DNA from: Anaerosomatales bacterium
GTDB taxonomy: Bacteria > Actinomycetota > Coriobacteriia > Anaerosomatales > Anaerosomataceae
Assembly (NCBI GenBank): GCA_030019445.1
Contig: JASEEU010000005.1
Location: 62,001 to 126,000 of the forward strand
DNA length: 64,000 nucleotides
Direction: 5' to 3'
Shown here piece by piece: positions 25,410 through 33,900 of this stretch. How positions within the stretch are numbered: the first letter of the stretch is position 1; every line of letters starts with the position of its first letter. The notes under the pieces are model-generated. The model was given only the letters and a program-made list of their open reading frames with translations. It was not told the DNA's origin and did not search any database. The position numbers and the translations under genes are program-made.

Positions 25410-27116
25410 CTACTGGCGCGTCTGCACGACGGTGCCGAGGGGCACCTGCGGGTAGAGCTCGAGGATGTCGGCGTTGTAGAGGCGGATGCACCCGTGCGAC
25501 GCCTTGGTGCCGATCACCCACGGCTCGTTGGTCCCGTGGATGCCATAGGCGGTGTACACCCATGAGTCGCCGCTCTTACGGAAGAGGCGCATCTTGCGCG
25601 GCCCGTAGACGCCTGCGGGGTCGGTCTTGTACTTCGCGAGGATCTTCCAGAGCGCGACCGGCGTCTCCATCGACGCGCGTCCGATAGCGATCGGGTACGT
25701 CTTCACAAGCTCGTCAGCGCGCACCCAGTAGAGCCTGAAGTCAGACTTGTCGATGACGATCGAGGTGCTCGCCGGATACGAGAGCCGCTTGAACGTACGT
25801 GACGTGGTCGCGGTCTTGGGCTCCGGGTTCGAGGCGACCGCTTTGAGCGAGATGCCGTCTGCCGGCATCGTCATCCGGTCGAGCGACACCGTGGCGTACG
25901 AGCCGCACGCTGTATCGACGAGCAGCGACTCGCCCGAGTACAGCTGCAGCGCCGACGTGTTCACGCCAACGCGCACGGTGACCTTCGAGTACTTGGCCAC
26001 ATAGCCGCCCGTGGGCGGGTCGACGATCACAGGAGCCGCCGGCTTGCCACCCAGCTGCGCCGCGGTCTCCTCGCTCACGACGCTTGTCCCACCGAAGACC
26101 GTCGCTGCGGTGACCGAGGCCTCCGCGCTGTCCAGATAGCGTGCGGGGAGCTCAGAGAGACGGCCACGCTCGGTATAGAGCAACGCCCCGCCGTTCTTGC
26201 CGGCGTACGTCGCGCCGGTAAGGGCGTCCGGTACCGCCGCGGCGACGCCCACTCGCTCGGCCTCCAGCCAGTGTTTCGCACGCGCGTTCTTCGCGATCGC
26301 CACCGCGGTGGCGTAGCGGTTGGCGCCGTGCCAGCGCGCATCGGCGCCGAGCGCTTTGTAGACGGCCGCCGAGACGACCGCCGTTCCGCCCGCGACGATC
26401 ACCTCGTCCGGCTTCAGTCGTCCGATGGTAGCCGCTGTCGGCGCCGGGACCGACGTGCGCTCGACGAACACGATGGGCGCTCCGATGCGCGCGGAGACGG
26501 CCGAGAGCGCGAGCGCATCGACGTAACCGGCCGCGTCGGTGCCGTTGGCCACCAGCACGGCGCTCGACAGCGTGAGCGAGGCGTCTGCGGAAGCGACGAC
26601 CTCCATCCGCCGCGCGATGCTTGCGGCGGTGGTGTGCCGGTTGCCCGTCGTCCAGGGCTGCTCGACCACGTTGCCCGATCCCACGATGGCCCGCAGCTCG
26701 CGCACGCACGTCGAGCTGACGGCGGTCGGTCCCCCGACGACGGTCACGGTGACCCGGGGGTTGTTCTTCACGATGCCCGCGAGCGCGGCCCTGGTGGGCG
26801 CGGGGACGCCGCTGCGCGTCACGAGCAGCAGCGGCGCGTCGTATGCCCAGCAGAGCCCCGCCGCCGCCATGGGATCCGCCATCGCGCGGTCCTCGCCGGA
26901 GGAGACGATGACGTGATCGACGCCGTTCCAGCCCGGGTAGGACTCGGCGGCGATCGCCACGGCTGTCGCGAAGCGGTTCCCTCCCGACAGGCGCTCTACA
27001 TCGAGCACGACCTTCACGGCGTTGTCGGGCCATGCTGCCGCGGCCGCGGTCCCGGGAGCGAGGATCATCGCGGCCAGAGCAGCCGCGCATGCCAGGGCGA
27101 AGAGACGTCTCGTCAT
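25410..27116 (-). CDS. CWB2 cell-wall-binding repeats fused to L,D-transpeptidase
   Basis: 568-residue exported protein. Signal peptide (~1-28, ending TAAAAA). Three cell-wall-binding-2 type repeats fill ~40-350, each with an Arg-x-Ala-Thr-Ala block (RLSGGNRFATAVAIA, NRYATAVAIAKNA) and VIVAGG/VTVVGGP strands. A linker beta domain (~360-440) follows, then a YkuD catalytic domain whose active site is HGTNEPWVIG...SHGCIRLYN (Cys nucleophile). It should sit in the wall and make 3-3 peptidoglycan crosslinks. GGAAGG precedes the ATG, which overlaps the acetyltransferase stop by 4 nt (ATGA). Confidence 0.93.
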   Translation of the reverse strand: MTRRLFALACAAALAAMILAPGTAAAAAWPDNAVKVVLDVERLSGGNRFATAVAIAAESYPGWNGVDHVIVSSGEDRAMADPMAAAGLCWAYDAPLLLVTRSGVPAPTRAALAGIVKNNPRVTVTVVGGPTAVSSTCVRELRAIVGSGNVVEQPWTTGNRHTTAASIARRMEVVASADASLTLSSAVLVANGTDAAGYVDALALSAVSARIGAPIVFVERTSVPAPTAATIGRLKPDEVIVAGGTAVVSAAVYKALGADARWHGANRYATAVAIAKNARAKHWLEAERVGVAAAVPDALTGATYAGKNGGALLYTERGRLSELPARYLDSAEASVTAATVFGGTSVVSEETAAQLGGKPAAPVIVDPPTGGYVAKYSKVTVRVGVNTSALQLYSGESLLVDTACGSYATVSLDRMTMPADGISLKAVASNPEPKTATTSRTFKRLSYPASTSIVIDKSDFRLYWVRADELVKTYPIAIGRASMETPVALWKILAKYKTDPAGVYGPRKMRLFRKSGDSWVYTAYGIHGTNEPWVIGTKASHGCIRLYNADILELYPQVPLGTVVQTRQ

Positions 27117-27664
27117 GTCCGACCTTCCGTGTGCGGGTTTGTCGTGAGTGTACCCGGCTCGCGCGACTCACGGCACTCTCCAAGATCGAGCACCATGTAG
27201 AGCATCTGCACGTCTTCGCTGACGTGGCTGTGATCCAGGAACGCGTCCGTCGGCCAGAAGCCGAGGCGCTCGTACATCGCCAGCGCACCCCGCATCGTGT
27301 CGGGGAGCGTCGTAAGCAGTACCCGGCGATACCCGAGCTCTCGTGCTGCCTCGATGGCCTTCTCGGCGAGCATGCGACCGAGCCCGCCCCCGCGCGCGGC
27401 TGGCCGCACGTACAAGCGTTTCATCTCGCATGCGTCAGCATGATGCGGCCGGATGCCGACCACCCCGACCGCGTCGCCCGCACCGTTCCGGGCGAGCAGC
27501 AGCCGACCTTCGGGCGCGGCGTAGGGCCCGGGCAGCGAAGCGATCTCCTCGGCCAGCCGACGCGAGCATACGACCTCGCCGAGCCACTCGTGGTACTCGG
27601 CGAAGAGCTCACGGACGGCCTCGAAGTCGGCGGACGTCTCGGCTGTGAGGATCGCGTACGGCAT
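27113..27664 (-). CDS. GNAT family N-acetyltransferase
   Basis: About 183 residues; the acetyl-CoA loop is VRPAARGGGLGRMLAEKAIEAA, the following strand/helix is YRRVLLTTLP, and LAMYERLGF is the conserved C-terminal motif. Substrate unknown. The start is uncertain: ATG 27664 gives the usual family N-terminus (MPYAILTAE); ATG 27676 is an alternative; neither has a good Shine-Dalgarno. It overlaps the L,D-transpeptidase gene by 4 nt and may be co-expressed with it. Confidence 0.86.
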   Translation of the reverse strand: MPYAILTAETSADFEAVRELFAEYHEWLGEVVCSRRLAEEIASLPGPYAAPEGRLLLARNGAGDAVGVVGIRPHHADACEMKRLYVRPAARGGGLGRMLAEKAIEAARELGYRRVLLTTLPDTMRGALAMYERLGFWPTDAFLDHSHVSEDVQMLYMVLDLGECRESREPGTLTTNPHTEGRT

Positions 27665-27805
27665 CAGGAGCAGCATAACCGGTGTACGCGGGCCGCGACA
27701 GAGAGCGCGCCACACTACATACGGGAGTCCGTGTACGCGACCGACTCCTAGCCAGACGACTGCCTCATGTCGCGCCGACGAGCACAGACTCCGCTCCCAT
27801 CGGCC

Positions 27806-28294
27806 CTACCAGTCACCGAGCTTCTCTCCGTGAGCGGGCATGATCACGAGCACTTCGACGCCCCCGGACGACGGCTGGGGAAACACGCCGATCTTCATGG
27901 GGTAGACCCGGTCGGGCTTCTCGAAGACGAGGTCGATGTTGGGCAGCTCAGCCTCGTACGGTGTCCACCCGTTGGCTGCTGCCCAGTCGCTGAAGGCTCT
28001 GAGCGCTTCCTCCTCGGTGGCATCGGCCACAAGGTAGATCGTGCGCTCGCTCGGAGACTCGCTCTCGTCGGTGATCTCATACCCCTCGATGTCTGGGGCG
28101 TCATCGAAGACCACCGAGGTATCGCCGTCCTCGGTTCCGGCATCAGCCGACGCGGCCCCTTCTGCAGCGCCGTCGGATGCCGTGTCGTTCGCCGGTGTGG
28201 CAGCAGTGTCACCCTCGCCACATCCGATCATTCCAACCGCGAGCATCAGCGCGATCACGATACACGCCATCCGGGCCAGATTCCTCATCTTCAT
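27806..28294 (-). CDS. Putative lipoprotein, unknown function
   Basis: 162 residues. Signal peptide with lipobox MIGC (Cys25), then a ~40-residue Ala/Asp/Thr-rich linker and a small C-terminal domain (~70-162) containing ERTIYLVADATEEEALRAF and ending VLVIMPAHGEKLG. It should be anchored on the outer face of the membrane. GGGAGGGTG precedes the ATG. No family recognised. Confidence 0.82.
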   Translation of the reverse strand: MKMRNLARMACIVIALMLAVGMIGCGEGDTAATPANDTASDGAAEGAASADAGTEDGDTSVVFDDAPDIEGYEITDESESPSERTIYLVADATEEEALRAFSDWAAANGWTPYEAELPNIDLVFEKPDRVYPMKIGVFPQPSSGGVEVLVIMPAHGEKLGDW

Positions 28295-28578
28295 GCGTCA
28301 CCCTCCCTGCCCGTCCTGAGCATGTGCCTGAACGGTCCGGCCTGCGGAGCACACAGGGAGATCATCGGGTCACAGATGCGCGCTCACCCGCGTGCACAGA
28401 ACACGACCCAGGGCGATGGTCCGATCGCCATCGCGACTCGACCCGTCAAGGCATCTGACCGCCTGGCCCCCCGCCAGCTTCTTCAACCATACCACGCGTC
28501 ACAACGCGCCCCTTCCGACCCTGAAGACGCATGCCGCCGCGCACGCTGTCGACCCGGGCTGGTGTCGAGCACACGAAA
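28295..28578. other. Non-coding gap, nothing recognised
   Basis: No supported ORF on either strand and no clear repeat. It should contain the promoter of the minus-strand lipoprotein gene and ends at the tRNA-Val terminator. Confidence 0.4.
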
Positions 28579-28605
28579 AAGGCCCCGGCGCGCGGCCGGG
28601 GCCTT
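28579..28605 (-). terminator. Intrinsic terminator of tRNA-Val
   Basis: AAGGCCCCGGC/GCCGGGGCCTT, 11-bp stem. Read on the minus strand it is followed by TTTTTCG, a proper T-tract, just after the tRNA-Val gene. Confidence 0.85.
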
Positions 28606-28615
28606 CATTCATCCA

Positions 28616-28690
28616 TGGTGGGCGCTAGAGGATTTGAACCTCTGACCCCTTCCGCGTCAAGGAAGTGCTCTCCCCCTGAGCTAAGCGCCC
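28616..28690 (-). tRNA. tRNA-Val (GAC)
   Basis: Cloverleaf with acceptor GGGCGCT/AGCGCCC, anticodon stem CTTCC/GGAAG around TTGACGC (anticodon GAC), T loop GGTTCAAATCC, discriminator A and encoded CCA. Decodes GUC/GUU. Confidence 0.96.
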
Positions 28691-28820
28691 ATCGGTGCCG
28701 CTCTTGCGAACAGCGACGACTATTGTAGCAGGAGCGCCGAGAAGCGCCAGCCCCCTTCTCGGGACCGCTCTGAGGGCGTCTTGCACCACCGATAGGGGCA
28801 TGGTAGTCTACCCTCTGCGC

Positions 28821-28896
28821 GCGGACGTGGCTCAGCTGGTAGAGCACAACCTTGCCAAGGTTGGGGTCGCGGGTTCGAATCCCGTCGTCCGCTCCA
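28821..28896 (+). tRNA. tRNA-Gly (GCC)
   Basis: Acceptor GCGGACG/CGTCCGC, anticodon stem CAACC/GGTTG around TTGCCAA (anticodon GCC), T arm GCGGGTTCGAATCCCGT, discriminator T and encoded CCA. Confidence 0.97.
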
Positions 28897-28906
28897 AGCA
28901 CACTCG

Positions 28907-28953
28907 AAGGTTGGCACCGCGGACGTGGAACCGCTCGGGTGCCAGCCTTTCTT
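28907..28953 (+). terminator. Hairpin between tRNA-Gly and tRNA-Cys
   Basis: AAGGTTGGCACC (28907-28918) pairs with GGTGCCAGCCTT (28938-28949) with one G-U pair, followed by TCTTC. Confidence 0.65.
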
Positions 28954-28972
28954 CATGCAAGACTGGGTAGAC

Positions 28973-29046
28973 GGCGACGTGGCCAAGTGGCAAGGCAGGG
29001 GCCTGCAAAGCCCTTATCCCCGGTTCGAATCCGGGCGTCGCCTCCA
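28973..29046 (+). tRNA. tRNA-Cys (GCA)
   Basis: Acceptor GGCGACG/CGTCGCC, anticodon stem GGGGC/GCCCT around CTGCAAA (anticodon GCA), T arm CCCGGTTCGAATCCGGG, discriminator T and encoded CCA. Confidence 0.96.
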
Positions 29047-29055
29047 GCACATGAC

Positions 29056-29088
29056 AGGGCCCGCTCCTCGTCAGGAGCGGGCCCTTCT
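29056..29088 (+). terminator. Terminator after tRNA-Cys
   Basis: AGGGCCCGCTCCT-CGTC-AGGAGCGGGCCCT, perfect 13-bp stem, followed by TCTC. Confidence 0.85.
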
Positions 29089-29212
29089 CACGTACGCGGA
29101 CCGCCGCGGTCACGACGCCCGAGGGCATCGCGCGGGGAGAGAGGTTACCGGCGTCTGAGGGGGTGGACGTTCGCCGGTGCCGTGACGGCCCGCACGAAGT
29201 GAGGTGGGTCTG

Positions 29213-29365
29213 CTAGACGCCGTACTGGACCTGGATCCGTCGAGCCTGGTCGAGCCGGTGCAGACCGAGCTCAAGGTCCTTCGGGTCCGAGATGTTCTGG
29301 AGCGCCCACTTCAGGATCTCGCGGGGCACCATCGGATAGCGCTTACGCGCCTGGGCGAGGGTCAT
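29213..29365 (-). CDS. Small 50-residue protein, unknown
   Basis: ATG 29365 with an AAGGAGAGG ribosome site ~6 nt upstream opens a 50-codon frame to TAG. The product is basic and helical (starts MTLAQARKRYPMVPREIL; ends RRIQVQYGV). No signal peptide or cysteines. The ribosome site, a plausible composition and isolation from other genes support it; I recognise no family. The upstream ~60 nt is a degenerate GTAGTCG-type repeat. Confidence 0.55.
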   Translation of the reverse strand: MTLAQARKRYPMVPREILKWALQNISDPKDLELGLHRLDQARRIQVQYGV

Positions 29366-29477
29366 GGCTGCCTCTCCTTCTACGACTACTGCTGCGACTA
29401 CGGACTGCTACGACTGGAAAGACCCTGCTAAAGCCATATTCTGCCCCCGTGGAACGGACCCGTCAAGCGAACCCCGG

Positions 29478-30074
29478 TCACTCGCGCCACCGCGGGAACA
29501 GGTCATGCGCCACGTCGAGGACGTCGAGAACCTTGCCGACGACGAAGTTCACGATGTCATCGATGCTCTCAGGGCGCTGGTAGAACGCGGGCATCGCGGG
29601 CACGACCACTGCGCCCGCCTCGGCCAGCGTCGTGAGGTTCCGGAGATGGATGACGTTCATCGGCGTCTCGCGCGGAAGCAAGACGAGCGGTCGACGTTCC
29701 TTGAGCATGACGTCGGCTGCGCGCTCGGCCAGGTCGCTCGCGAGACCGGCAGCGAGCGAGCCGCAGAAGCCCATCGACGCGGGTGCCACGACCATCGCGT
29801 CGAAACGGCTCGATCCCGACGCCACGGCGTCGAAGAGGTCGTCATCGGGCACGACGCGCAGCGGTAGGTCCGGCGCAAGCTCGAGGAAGCGGAGCACCGC
29901 CTCCTTCGTCCCGACCTCCGGGAGCGTGAAGCCGAGCTCATACGCGGTTACCTCGGCCCCGGTGGTGGTGAAGATGAGCGTCACCTCGCCGCCCGATGCG
30001 AGCAGCTGCTCCACCAGGCGCATCCCGTACGCCGAGCCGGAAGCACCCGTGATGACGACGATGTAGCGCTTCAC
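29478..30074 (-). CDS. ubiX: UbiX-family flavin prenyltransferase
   Basis: 198 residues. Makes prenylated FMN, the cofactor of UbiD decarboxylases. Opening VVITGASGSAYGMRL (FMN phosphate loop), VAPASMGFCGSLAAGLA, and the C-terminal ERRPLVLLPRETPMNVIHLRN with the conserved Arg-Glu-Thr-Pro. GTG 30074 has GGGGAGCGG upstream. It is last in a ubiD-ubiA-ubiX operon, 13 nt after ubiA. Confidence 0.96.
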   Translation of the reverse strand: MKRYIVVITGASGSAYGMRLVEQLLASGGEVTLIFTTTGAEVTAYELGFTLPEVGTKEAVLRFLELAPDLPLRVVPDDDLFDAVASGSSRFDAMVVAPASMGFCGSLAAGLASDLAERAADVMLKERRPLVLLPRETPMNVIHLRNLTTLAEAGAVVVPAMPAFYQRPESIDDIVNFVVGKVLDVLDVAHDLFPRWRE

Positions 30075-30087
30075 ACCGCTCCCCTTC

Positions 30088-30960
30088 CTATCCGAGCAGT
30101 CTATCGGCCAGGGCGCCCGCGAAGACGATCACCGCGATGACGCCGTTCACGGAGAAGAACGCCGCGTTCACGCGCGTGAGGTCATCAGCCGAGACGATGC
30201 TGTTCTCATACCACAGCAGACCCGCCGCCACACCCACACCGAGGTACCACGGCAACCCCGCTCCAACGAGCGCTCCACCGAGCACGAGCAGCAGCACCGT
30301 CAGGGCGTGCGTCACACGCGTCTGCCCGAGCGCACGTCGCACACCGATGTCGGCCGGCATCGAGTGGATCCCGTCACGCACGTCGCACTCCACGTCCTGC
30401 GTGGCGTAGATGATGTCGAACCCGGCCGTCCACAGCGCCACCGCCAGACCGAGCACCCAGGGGGCTGGATCGCCGATCGGCGCGCCCACGGCCACCCACG
30501 CGCCGACCGGGGCGAGGCCCAGGCACAGCCCGAGCCAGTAGTGACACAGCGGCGTGAAGCGCTTCGTGTACGGGTAGATGACGAAGACCGCCAGCACGAT
30601 CGGCCAGAGCCATCGCGTGATCGGGTGCAGCTGCCATACCGCGAAGAGGAACGCGCCGAGCACGATGGCCGAGAACAACCAGAGCTCCCACGCCGTGATC
30701 AGCCCTGCCGGAACCGCCCTGCCCGCCGTGCGCGGATTCCTGGCGTCGATCTCCTTGTCGGCGGCCCGGTTCACGATGAACGCGAAGCTGCGGGCGCCGA
30801 CCATCGCCACGGTGACCCACACGAACTCGGCCACCGATGGCCACCCGGGCGCCGTCGCGTAGAGCGCGCCGATGTACGCGTATGGAAGCGCGAAGATCGA
30901 GTGCTCGAACTTCACGAGCTCGAGCAGCATGCGGGTCTTCTCGGCCAGCTTCTTAGCCAA
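30088..30960 (-). CDS. ubiA: UbiA-family prenyltransferase
   Basis: 290-residue polytopic membrane enzyme joining a polyprenyl tail to an aromatic acid. The two Asp motifs are NRAADKEIDARN and YATQDVECDVRDG. With UbiD and UbiX beside it, this fits 4-hydroxybenzoate-type or, in a Gram-positive anaerobe, the futalosine route to menaquinone (MqnP role) rather than MenA; that is inference. The start is unclear: TTG 30960 overlaps ubiD by 8 nt, and ATG 30930 is an alternative. Confidence 0.93.
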   Translation of the reverse strand: MAKKLAEKTRMLLELVKFEHSIFALPYAYIGALYATAPGWPSVAEFVWVTVAMVGARSFAFIVNRAADKEIDARNPRTAGRAVPAGLITAWELWLFSAIVLGAFLFAVWQLHPITRWLWPIVLAVFVIYPYTKRFTPLCHYWLGLCLGLAPVGAWVAVGAPIGDPAPWVLGLAVALWTAGFDIIYATQDVECDVRDGIHSMPADIGVRRALGQTRVTHALTVLLLVLGGALVGAGLPWYLGVGVAAGLLWYENSIVSADDLTRVNAAFFSVNGVIAVIVFAGALADRLLG

Positions 30961-32446
30961 GACCGAGCTCGTCCCACATGGCGTCGACGCGCGCGCGGAC
31001 CTCGGGCGTCATGCGCATGGCCTCGGGCCAGTCGCGCTCATGGCCCTCGCCGGCCAACGGCTTGGTGGCGTCGATGCCCATCTTGAAGCCGAAGCTCTCG
31101 AAGTTGCTCGAGTGGTCGAGCCGGTCGAGGGGACCTTTGGTGACGAGGACGTCGCGGCTCGGATCCACGTTGTTGAAGCAGCGCCACGCCACCTCAGAGT
31201 AATCGTGGCAGTCCACGTCCTCGTCCACCACGATGACGAACTTGGTGAACATCATCTGGCCCATCGACCACGCGAAGTTCATGACGCGGAACGCCTGTCC
31301 CGGGAACTCCTTCCGGATCTGGAAGATGGCGCAGTTGTGGAAGACGCCTTCGAGCGGTAGGTCGTAATCGACGACCTCGGGCATCATCGCCTTGATGACC
31401 GGCAGGAACAGGCGCTCGGTCGCCTTGCCCAGATAGCAGTCCTCCATCGGGGGCTGACCCACGATGGTGGCGGGATAGATGGGATCGCGGCGCATGGTGA
31501 TCGCTTCGACGTGGAACACGGGGAAGTAGTCCGCGAGCGAGTAGTATCCGGTATGGTCGCCGAACGGGCCCTCCCAGCGCGTCTGGTCGACCGGTACGTG
31601 CCCCTCGAGTACGATCTCGGCGTGTGCCGGCACGAGCAGGTCGTTGGTGACGCTCTTGACGACCTCCACCGGCTCGCCGCGCAGGATCCCCGCGAACAGG
31701 TACTCGTCGATGATGGGCGGCACCGGCGCTGTGGCCGAGAAGATCGTCACCGGGTCGGCACCGAGCGCGACCGACACCGGCATACGGTCGTAGCCCGCCT
31801 CGGCCCACTCGCGGAGGTTCTTCGCGCCGTCGTGATGGACGTGGATGTGCATGCCCGTCTGGTTCTTCTCGAAGACCTGCAGCCGGTACATGCCGATGTT
31901 GTGCCGACCCTTGAGGTCGCGGGTCACCACGAGCGGCAGGGTGATGAACGGGCCGCCGTCCTCGGGCCACGTCGTCAGGACGGGAAGCTGCGTGAGGTCC
32001 ACATCGTCTCCCCGCAGCACGACCTCCTGGCACGGCGCCTTGGCCGCCTTGACCTCACGCGCACCGGCGCCGGCGAGGTCTTTGAGCCCCATGAGCGCGT
32101 CGAGCTTGCCCTTCATGCTCGAGGGCATGTCGAGCGGGAGCAGGTCCATGAGCTGCTTTGCCTTCACGTCCAGGTCGCGCCACGTGCCTGTCTCGGCGTC
32201 TACACCGAGCGCCCACGCCATGCGGTCATAGCTTCCCATGAGGTTGATGGCGACCGGCATGCGGTAGGCGGTCCCTGTCGCCCGATCGACAGGTCGCTCG
32301 AAGAGCAGGCCGGGTCCGACCGTCTTGCTGACGCGGTCGGTGATCTCGCCGATCTCGAGGTTCGGGTCCACCTCGGCGCTGACGCGCTTCAGTTGTCCCT
32401 TGCTCTCGAGCAGCGAGATGAACTCACGCAGGTCGCGAAAGGCCAT
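30953..32446 (-). CDS. ubiD: UbiD-family prenyl-FMN decarboxylase
   Basis: 497 residues. Opening MAFRDLREFISLLESKGQL and the UbiD core: Asn in NIGMYRLQVFEKN, His/Glu-rich EGPFGDHTGYYS (catalytic Glu/metal region), and YPATIVGQPPMEDCYLGKA. Decarboxylates the aromatic ring during quinone synthesis, using the cofactor from UbiX encoded two genes downstream. ATG 32446 has GAGGAGG upstream; the ORF extension runs through the HAD gene in another frame and is rejected. Confidence 0.96.
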   Translation of the reverse strand: MAFRDLREFISLLESKGQLKRVSAEVDPNLEIGEITDRVSKTVGPGLLFERPVDRATGTAYRMPVAINLMGSYDRMAWALGVDAETGTWRDLDVKAKQLMDLLPLDMPSSMKGKLDALMGLKDLAGAGAREVKAAKAPCQEVVLRGDDVDLTQLPVLTTWPEDGGPFITLPLVVTRDLKGRHNIGMYRLQVFEKNQTGMHIHVHHDGAKNLREWAEAGYDRMPVSVALGADPVTIFSATAPVPPIIDEYLFAGILRGEPVEVVKSVTNDLLVPAHAEIVLEGHVPVDQTRWEGPFGDHTGYYSLADYFPVFHVEAITMRRDPIYPATIVGQPPMEDCYLGKATERLFLPVIKAMMPEVVDYDLPLEGVFHNCAIFQIRKEFPGQAFRVMNFAWSMGQMMFTKFVIVVDEDVDCHDYSEVAWRCFNNVDPSRDVLVTKGPLDRLDHSSNFESFGFKMGIDATKPLAGEGHERDWPEAMRMTPEVRARVDAMWDELGLG

Positions 32447-32516
32447 TCGTCCTCCTCGGACGCTGATGACGTGCCGCCCGTCATGATACCGCCCACACGC
32501 CGGGGACTCCACCGCG

Positions 32517-33227
32517 CTAGATGCCGAGCACGACCTCAAGCTCATCGAGCGTCTCGATCGGAGCGGCCCCGACAGGCGGCGCTTCTCCCCCGTGACGGTC
32601 GATGAGCACTGCGTGCATGCCCACCGAGCGTGCCCCGAGCACGTCGGCATAGTGATGATCGCCGACGTGCGCCGATTCGTCCGGCGCCACGCCGATGGCC
32701 CTGCACGCGGCCTCGAAGATGCGCGGGTCGGGCTTGCGGAGGCCGATGTCCGCCGAGGAGACCACGGTGTCGAGGAGCTCGCCGAGTCCGAGCGCCTCGA
32801 GAAGGCCCGCGAGTCGCCGGTCCCAGTTGGAGATGACTCCCAGCCGCAGCCCGCGATCGCGGAGGCGCTCGAACGCAGAGCGCACGTCCGGGTAGGCTCG
32901 CCAGCGCTCGGCCTTCCCGAACTCGTCATAGACCCGACGTGCGAGCGTGGCGGCGTCTTCGTGGATCCCGAGCTCCCGACAGAGCACGGAGTACATGCCG
33001 ACCCACACCGAGGAGGTCTCCTCCTCGTCGGTCCAGAAGGTGTCGTCGGCACGGTAGCGGTCTTCGTAGTACGCGTCGACCAGGGGCATGAAGCGATCGA
33101 TGACGGCAAGGTCGTGGATGTGGCCGGCCTCGGCGAGGATCTCACGACACACGTGAGCGACACTCGGATGCGGATAGAGCAGCGTGTTGCCGACGTCGAA
33201 GAAGACCGCGCGCAGGCGCTGCGTCAT
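32517..33227 (-). CDS. HAD-superfamily hydrolase, subfamily IA
   Basis: 236 residues: motif I FFDVGNTLLYPHPS, motif II ISNWDRRL, motif III Lys in GLRKPDPRIFEAA, motif IV HVGDHHYADVLGA. Motif I has Asn (DVGNT) where many have Asp-Gly, common in the subgroup. Substrate unknown. ATG overlaps the nitroreductase stop by one base (TGATG), so it is second in that operon. Confidence 0.9.
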   Translation of the reverse strand: MTQRLRAVFFDVGNTLLYPHPSVAHVCREILAEAGHIHDLAVIDRFMPLVDAYYEDRYRADDTFWTDEEETSSVWVGMYSVLCRELGIHEDAATLARRVYDEFGKAERWRAYPDVRSAFERLRDRGLRLGVISNWDRRLAGLLEALGLGELLDTVVSSADIGLRKPDPRIFEAACRAIGVAPDESAHVGDHHYADVLGARSVGMHAVLIDRHGGEAPPVGAAPIETLDELEVVLGI

Positions 33228-33793
33228 CAGCCGAGGAATGTGGCCACGTCCGCGCGACGTCCGCGCGGCTCGGGCTCCTCAGCGGGGACGCCGACGATCA
33301 GGATCGACGCCAGCTCCCGCTCGCCGGGGATCTCGAACGCCTCGGTCAGCTCGGACTCGACCCACTTGGGGACCGTGAGGTTGCACGCGCCGAGGTTCCG
33401 CTCTCTGGCTGCGAGCATGAGGTTCTCGATGCTCGCTCCGACGGCGATGTACGCGTTGCGCCGCTCGGAGGCGTCATCGTATGCCGGCGTGGACACGCCG
33501 ATGACCACCGGCGCGCCGCCGAGATCGGCGTAGAACCGGGCCGCGAACTCCGTGCCCTCGGGTCCGAGCACGTCAGCGTACTCTTCGAGGTACTGCGTCG
33601 TCTGTGAGATGACCGCGATGACCCGGTCGCGCGCAGACCCCATCGCGATGTGGAAGTGCCACGGCTGCGTGTTGAAGGAGGATGGCGCAAGCGTCGCGGC
33701 GTGCACGAGCTCGTCAACGACCTCTTTGGCGACGGCTTCGCGGGCGAAGACCCGCACCGACCGACGCTGCTCGAGTGCGTCATTGAGTTCCAT
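33227..33793 (-). CDS. Nitroreductase family flavoprotein
   Basis: 188 residues. FMN-binding RRSVRVFAREAV at the N-terminus, APSSFNTQPWHFHIA, and the later AVGASIENLMLAARERNLGAC. Such enzymes use NAD(P)H to reduce nitro or quinone compounds, or act as dehydrogenases; the substrate is not evident. GGAGGGACC precedes ATG 33793. Confidence 0.93.
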   Translation of the reverse strand: MELNDALEQRRSVRVFAREAVAKEVVDELVHAATLAPSSFNTQPWHFHIAMGSARDRVIAVISQTTQYLEEYADVLGPEGTEFAARFYADLGGAPVVIGVSTPAYDDASERRNAYIAVGASIENLMLAARERNLGACNLTVPKWVESELTEAFEIPGERELASILIVGVPAEEPEPRGRRADVATFLG

Positions 33794-33900
33794 ACGGTCC
33801 CTCCAAGCAGGAGTGTCGCCCCTCGTCGTTCACCGTCCAGGATACCCGTTCCTCACGGCCAACGCATCCGTTAGAAACGCACGGACTTCCTGCGGTACGC

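Noticed and set aside
29379-29421. GTAGTCG-like repeats as a CRISPR or tandem array
   Set aside because: Units are short, degenerate and without spacers.
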